From positions 1-5,606 of the forward strand of contig JBBRPS010000684.1 in NCBI GenBank assembly GCA_038227745.1: 5,606 nt of DNA. Reading direction: 5' to 3'. Position numbers and translations under genes: made by a program. This DNA is from DASPXY01 sp038227745. Its GTDB lineage: Bacteria; Planctomycetota; Planctomycetia; Gemmatales; Gemmataceae. A model generated the notes under the pieces. That model made no database searches. It had not been told where the DNA came from and saw only the letters and a program-made list of their open reading frames with translations. Shown in pieces: positions 1-4,900 of the stretch (position 1 is its first letter; every line of letters starts with the position of its first letter).

Positions 1-81
1 CGGCTACAGATTTCTGCCGCAAACCACTCTAACGCCCCCAGCTCGCCATAGCGGCCCCCCACTCCCTCGGGCAGGATCGGC
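1..81. other. Leader upstream of the permease gene, no gene seen
   Basis: No coding region is supported here. In the frame of the downstream permease an in-frame TAG lies at 49-51, and no start codon occurs between it and the ATG at 82, so the permease cannot be extended upstream. I could not identify a convincing -35/-10 pair, and the window edge cuts off whatever lies further 5'. Confidence 0.6.
73..76 (+). promoter_or_regulatory. Shine-Dalgarno-like AGGA for the permease
   Basis: AGGA is followed by 5 nt before the ATG at 82. This normal though slightly short spacing, together with the in-frame stop at 49-51, fixes the permease start at 82. Confidence 0.6.
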
Positions 82-1761
82 ATGAACCCTTCGCAAGACG
101 CGAGCACCGCGGGCCACCGTTACGGCTGGGCGCGCTGGGGCGACGTCAACGCCTTCTTCGGGCTGATGCTCGACAACGTCGCCGTCCTCATCATCCTCTT
201 CACCTACTCCACCAGCGCCAACGCCGCCGCGGATCACAAATTCACCGCGGAATTCGTGCTCACGCGCATGATCCCCGGCACGGCCCTCGGCGTCCTGCTC
301 GGCGACCTGGTGTACACCTGGATGGCGTTCCGCCTCGCCCGCCGCACCGGCCGGACCGACGTCACCGCCATGCCCCTCGGCCTGGACACGCCGAGCACCT
401 TCGGCGTCATCTTCCTCATCCTGTTGCCGACCCTCGACCAGGCCATGCGCCAGGGCATGGCGCACGACGCCGCCATGACCTTCGCCTGGCAGGTCGGGGC
501 GGTCGTCCTCGTACTGATCGGCGCGTTCAAGTCGTTGTGCGCTCCGCTGGGCAATGCCGTGCGCCGCTGGGTGCCGCGCGCGGGCCTGCTCGGCTCGCTC
601 GCCGCCATCGCCCTGGCCCTCATCGCCTTCCTGCCGTTGCTCATGGACATTGCCGCCGTGCCCCTGGTCGGCATGCTGTCGCTGGCCGTCATCCTCGTGG
701 CGCTCGTCGCCCACCGCGCTCTGCCCGGCAAAATCCCCGGCGCCCTGGCGGCGGTAGTTGTCGGCGTGGTCGTGTACCAACTGTGCAACGCGCTGGGGCC
801 GGCGCTGGGCCTGAGCCTGGTCCCGCCGCACGAGCGCCTGCCCGAAGTGGCGTGGCAGGTGCCGACCCTGTTCCCGGCCCTCGACTGGGCGGGGGTGTGG
901 CAGACGGCCCTGGCGAAGCTGCCGATCGCGCTGCCGTTCGCCCTCGCCACCGTCGTGGGCGGCATCGACTGCACCGAGAGCGCCGCGGCCGCCGGGGACG
1001 AGTACGACACGCGCACGGTCCTGCTGACCGAGGGCCTGGCGTCGGTGGCGGCGGGGCTGTGCGGCGGCGTCCTCCAGAACACGCCGTACATCGGCCAGCC
1101 GGCGTACAAGGCCATGGGCGGACGGGCGGCCTACACGCTGGCCACGGCGCTGTTCATCGGCGCCGCCGGCTTCACCGGCCTGTTCATCCACCTCTTCGAG
1201 TGGCTGCCACGGGCGGCCATGTTCCCAATCCTCGTCTACGTCGGCCTGGAGATTACCGCCCAGTCATTCCGGGCCACGCCGACCCGCCATTACCCCGCGC
1301 TGGCCCTCGCGGCCCTGCCGGCGCTGGCGTATCTCATCACGATCCCGCTCAACCAGGTGCGCCCGGACGCCCTTAACGGGCCCGCGGCGCAGGTGGTGCA
1401 GACGCTCTACTGCCTCGCCAACGGCTTCATCGTGACGAGCCTGCTGTGGGGGGCGGCGTTGGCGGCGCTGATCGACGGCCGTTACCGCGGCGCCGCGGCG
1501 TACCTCCTGGTGGCCGCCGTCCTGGCCCTGTTCGGCATCATCCACTCACCGCTGCAGACCGCCGTCATCGACCTGCCCGGCGCGGTCCTCGCGCAGCTGG
1601 ACCAGCTCCCCACGCGCGCCTCCCGAGAGGCGGCACTCTTGCAGACGCCCTACCACTGGGCGGGGGCGTATGCGCTGGTGGCTGCCCTGTTCCTGGCGCT
1701 CGGCCTTTTCGGAGGGCAAGCCCCTGTCGCTGCCAGCACGTCGGGAGACAGGGAGACCTGA
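82..1761 (+). CDS. NCS2/AGZA-type (xanthine/uracil permease-like) membrane transporter
   Basis: A complete 559-residue polytopic inner-membrane protein, probably a secondary transporter of the nucleobase-cation symporter 2 superfamily, AGZA (guanine/hypoxanthine/uracil) branch. A short polar N-terminus leads into a first hydrophobic helix at about 22-42. Helix 2 is at about 63-83, and then comes a conserved-looking T-A-M-P-L-G-L-D-T-P-S-T-F-G segment (95-108), reminiscent of the broken helix lining the substrate site in this fold. The diagnostic part is G-G-I-D-C-T-E-S-A (293-301), then L-L-T-E-G-L-A-S-V-A-A-G-L-C-G-G (314-329) and Q-N-T-P-Y-I-G (332-338). These correspond to the AGZA 'FDT...ALLADAIGT..GA..GTS....YIES' region, with substitutions at several family positions. 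Several more hydrophobic segments follow, to about residue 547. The start is fixed by an in-frame stop at 49-51 and an AGGA 5 nt before the ATG. The length suits the family with a somewhat extended C-terminal half. The last residues (S-G-D-R-E-T) lie in an inverted repeat. Substrate cannot be assigned: purine or uracil is only a family default, and the departures from the AGZA signature leave room for another substrate. Confidence 0.88.
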   Translation: MNPSQDASTAGHRYGWARWGDVNAFFGLMLDNVAVLIILFTYSTSANAAADHKFTAEFVLTRMIPGTALGVLLGDLVYTWMAFRLARRTGRTDVTAMPLGLDTPSTFGVIFLILLPTLDQAMRQGMAHDAAMTFAWQVGAVVLVLIGAFKSLCAPLGNAVRRWVPRAGLLGSLAAIALALIAFLPLLMDIAAVPLVGMLSLAVILVALVAHRALPGKIPGALAAVVVGVVVYQLCNALGPALGLSLVPPHERLPEVAWQVPTLFPALDWAGVWQTALAKLPIALPFALATVVGGIDCTESAAAAGDEYDTRTVLLTEGLASVAAGLCGGVLQNTPYIGQPAYKAMGGRAAYTLATALFIGAAGFTGLFIHLFEWLPRAAMFPILVYVGLEITAQSFRATPTRHYPALALAALPALAYLITIPLNQVRPDALNGPAAQVVQTLYCLANGFIVTSLLWGAALAALIDGRYRGAAAYLLVAAVLALFGIIHSPLQTAVIDLPGAVLAQLDQLPTRASREAALLQTPYHWAGAYALVAALFLALGLFGGQAPVAASTSGDRET

Positions 1762-1811
1762 ACTCCCACGGGGCGCGGCCCGTGGGCTTGACTCCCCTTC
1801 TCCCTGTCTCC
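1744..1811. repeat. Nested inverted repeat overlapping the permease stop codon
   Basis: A perfect 13-bp inverted repeat pairs 1744-1756 (GGAGACAGGGAGA) with 1799-1811 (TCTCCCTGTCTCC). Inside it sits a second perfect 8-bp stem, CCCACGGG at 1765-1772 with CCCGTGGG at 1779-1786, around a 6-nt loop. The right arm runs on into a GTCTCCTT-like direct repetition (about 1805-1820). The left arm is coding: it supplies the last permease codons, and the TGA at 1759-1761 lies between the two stems, with a second in-frame TGA at 1789-1791. The arrangement looks like a small palindromic interspersed element rather than a simple terminator. Whether it recurs in the genome cannot be seen here. Confidence 0.7.
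1765..1786 (+). terminator. Possible hairpin terminator after the permease
   Basis: This is an 8-bp all-Watson-Crick, GC-rich stem (CCCACGGG / CCCGTGGG) with a 6-nt loop, starting 3 nt after the permease TGA. It could stop transcription or protect the 3' end of the mRNA. The following bases are pyrimidine-rich (CTTGACTCCCCTTCTCC) but lack a true T run, so a classic Rho-independent mechanism is weakly supported. Confidence 0.35.
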
Positions 1812-1878
1812 TTGTCTCCTTAGTCTTCCTCCCGCCGGCCCGCCGAGTTGCCCCAGGCACCGGAGTGAGCTAGGTTTC

Positions 1879-1916
1879 AACAGCGATACCGGCCCAGTCC
1901 GGTCGGCGTCGCTGTT
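1879..1916 (+). terminator. Intergenic hairpin, candidate terminator or structured leader
   Basis: AACAGCGA (1879-1886) pairs perfectly with TCGCTGTT (1909-1916). An inner stem, ACCGG (1888-1892) with CCGGT (1899-1903), closes a 6-nt loop, CCCAGT. One unpaired base on the left and five on the right separate the two stems. The right arm runs into four T residues (1915-1918), so it fits a Rho-independent terminator for the permease transcript moderately well. Lying 47 nt before the next ATG, it could instead be part of the leader of the downstream gene. Confidence 0.45.
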
Positions 1917-1962
1917 TTCGTCCAGGACAACCCCGTGCCGCGGAGAATGGAATGGCGGGCTG

Positions 1963-4900
1963 ATGGGAACGAACCCCTTCCTTTCGTGCTGGAAACGGCT
2001 GCGTTGCGCCGGCAGTCGGCTCGCACATACGCTGCGGGAGACATTCGGCGTCGGGGTGTACTCCTTGCCCCCGCGGCCGGCACGCGGACTGGGGGCCCTG
2101 CAACAGCTGGAGGATCGGCGCCTGCCGAGCGTCACGCCTTTGCAGTTGCCGGTTGTCAGTTATCCGTTGTCGGAGAAAACAGCGGCACAACTCTCTTCTC
2201 TGACAACTGCTCCGAGCGAGCTGGTGTTCCTCGACCCGAGTGTCCCGAATTCCCAGCAGCTGCTTGCGGATCTGGAGGGCAGCCGCTCCGACGGGCGGCG
2301 ATTCGACGTCGTGACCCTCGACCCGGGGCAGGACGGTGTCCGGCAGGTCAGCCAGGCGCTGGCCGGGCGCAGCGGGCTCACCGCGGTCCACTTCGTCTCG
2401 CACGGCGCCGAGGGGGCAGTGCAGCTGGGCGACACCTGGCTCGGACTGGGCGACCTCGCGCAGGACGCTGGCCTCATCCGCGGCTGGCGAAACGCCCTCG
2501 CGGATGGGGCCGACCTGTTGTTCTACGGCTGCGACGTGGCGGCGGGGGCAGACGGGCGGGCGCTGCTCCAGGGCTTGCATGACCTGACCGGCGCCGACGT
2601 GGCCGCCAGCGTGGACCCGACGGGGAGCGCGCGGCTCGGCGGCAACTGGGACCTGGAGTACCAGGTGGGGGCCGTCCACACCCTGGTGGCGTTCAGCGCC
2701 GCGGCCGAACAGGCCTGGTCCGGCCTGTTGGCGACGCCGCTGGGGTCGGAGCTCCCGGTCAACGCCACCACGGCCGGCACGCAGCAGACGTTCGCCGAGA
2801 ACCCCGGGGCGGTCGCTGCGGACGCGAGCGGCAATTTCGTGGTCACCTGGACCGGTGTCGATGCGGACCAGACGGGGGTCTACGCCCAGCGCTTCAACGC
2901 CGCGGGCGTGGCGCAGGGCCCCGAGATCCTGGTCAACACGACGACGGCCGGCAACCAGCTATATTCCGTCGTCGCGGTCGCCCCGGGCGGGGCCTTCGTG
3001 GTTGCCTGGTCCACGGACAGCGGGAGCTCCTTCGGAATCCGCCTGCAACGGTACGACGCCAACGGCGTGGCCCAGGGGGGCGAGACGCAGGTCAACACCT
3101 TCACGACGGGCGACCAGATCTACCCCGCGATCGCCATGGACGGGGCCGGCAACTGCGTGGTCACCTGGACGAGCATCAACCAGGACGGCAGCGGCTGGGG
3201 CGTCTACGCCCAGCGCTTCGACGCGGTCGGCGCGCGCCTGGGGACCGAGTTCCGCGTCAACACCTCCACGGCCGGGGACCAGATGTTTTCCCGCGTGGCC
3301 ATGAACGCCGCGGGCGACTTCGCGATCGCGTGGGAGAGCTACGGCCAGGACGGCGACAACCCCACGATGAGCAACATCTACGCCCAGCGCTATGACGCCA
3401 ACGGCGTGGCGCAGGGGGCCGAGTCCCTGGTCAACGCGGACTACACGAGCGGCACTCAAAAGAGCGCGGCGGTGGCGATGGACGCCGCGGGCAATTTCGT
3501 GGTGGCCTGGCAAAGCAACGGCAGCCAGGACGGCAACGGTCTGGGGGTTTTCGCCCGGCGCTTCGACGCCGCCGGCAACCCGCTGGCGGGCGAGTTCCAG
3601 GTCAACGTGACGACCGCCGGCGACCAGATGTTTCCGGCGCTGGCGATGCGCCCCTCGGGCGAGTTCCTGGTGACCTGGACCGACGCGGCCGCCGACGGCA
3701 GCGGCCGGGGCGTTTACGCCCGGCAGTACGACGCGGCCGGGTCGCCGGACTCCGGCGAGTTCCAGGTCAACACGACCGTCGCGCTGAACCAGCAGTACTC
3801 CTCGGCGACTTGGGTCGGGCACCAGCTGGTGGTCGCCTGGAGCGGCAACGGAGTCGGGGATGACGCGGGCGTGTTCGCCCAGCGTTACTTCACCAACAAG
3901 GCCCCGGTTCTGTCCGGCACGACGGACCTCACGCCGATCAACGAGGACGACGTCACGAACAACGGTACGCCGGTTTCGGCGCTCATCTCCGGCCAGGTGA
4001 TGGACGCGGACGGCGACCCCACCGGGATCGCGGTGACCGCGGTCGATAACACGAACGGGGCGTGGCAGTATTCGCTCGACGGCGGGAGTACGTGGGCGGC
4101 CTTCGGCGCGCCGTCGCCGACGGCGGCGCGGCTGCTGGCCGCCGACGCGAACACGCGGGTGCGGTTCGTGCCCGCCGCGGACTACAACGGCATCGTGAGT
4201 GGCGGGCTGACGTTCCAGGCCTGGGACCGAACGGCGGCCGCGGCGGGGGGCACGGCGGACGTGTCGGCCAACGGCGGCGCGACGGCCTTCAGTGCGGCGA
4301 CGGCGAGCGCCGGCGTGACGGTGAACGCGGTGAACGACGCCCCGGTGGCCACGGTGCCCCCCGCGCAGACCACCGCCGAGGACACGCCGCTGGTGTTCTC
4401 CACGGCCAACGGCAACCGTATCTCGGTCAGCGACGTGGACGCCGGCGGGAACCCGGAGCAGGTGACGCTGGCGGCGACGAACGGGACGCTCACCCTGGCC
4501 GGGAAGACCGGGCTGATGTTCAGCTCCGGCAGCGGCAGCGGCGACGCCTCGATGACGTTCACCGGCACGCTCGCCGACATCAACGCCGCCCTCGATGGCC
4601 TGCGCTACGACCCGGCCGCCGATTACAACGGCCCGGCCATCGTGCAGCTCACCGTACACGACCAGGGCAACACGGGGGCCGGCGGCCCTCTGTCCGCGAG
4701 CGGCGCGGTGGCCGTCACCGTCACGGCCGTCAATGACCCTCCGGTGAACGCGCTCCCGGGTCCGCAGTTCGTCGCCAAGAACACCACTCTGATCTTTTCC
4801 GCCGCCGGCGGCAACGGCATCTCCGTCAGCGACGTGGACGCCGGCGGGAACCCGGAGCAGGTGACGCTGGCGGCGACCAACGGGACGCTCACCCTGGCCG

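Larger units (their letters stand above)
1762..1962. other. Intergenic region with two hairpins, no gene
   Basis: A 201-bp spacer separates the permease stop from the chosen start of the large surface-protein gene. It holds the right half of the palindromic repeat around 1744-1811, a second inverted repeat at 1879-1916, and otherwise nothing coding that I can support. The downstream gene's frame is open from 1792, but the first ATG, GTG or TTG in that frame is the ATG at 1963. No clear promoter boxes were recognised, though a promoter for the downstream gene is expected here. Confidence 0.6.

Noticed and set aside
4..1191. A 395-codon open frame on the minus strand
   Set aside because: It is antisense to the well-supported permease, low in complexity (Arg, Gly, Ala, Gln, Glu), and a GC-driven shadow.
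1759..1963. Readthrough fusion of the permease and the surface protein, which share a reading frame
   Set aside because: Two in-frame TGA stops (1759-1761 and 1789-1791) and 201 bp with hairpins separate them, and the downstream protein has its own N-terminal motif.
1935..2582. A 215-codon plus-strand frame overlapping the start of the surface-protein gene
   Set aside because: It competes with the frame that encodes the LEPR-XLL-like motif and DUF4347; its own translation turns into Arg/Gly/Ala-rich shadow sequence. A peptide of the form QLSVVGEN in it is the usual product of the GTTGTCAG-type repeat DNA.
2758..3900. FG-GAP/integrin-type or RCC1 propeller repeats
   Set aside because: The D-x-D-x-D-G and F-G-x-x-G-A-P signatures of FG-GAP and the R-C-C-1 glycine pattern are absent; the V-N...F-V-V-x-W...Y-A-Q-R-F unit is a different repeat.
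2959..4659. A 566-codon open frame on the minus strand
   Set aside because: It lies antisense to clear repeat domains and its translation is rich in Arg, Gly, Val and His with no recognisable domain. It is explained by high GC and third-position bias of the sense gene.
4062..4736. A 224-codon plus-strand frame
   Set aside because: It is an out-of-frame shadow of the cadherin-like domains, Arg/Gly-rich and without motifs.
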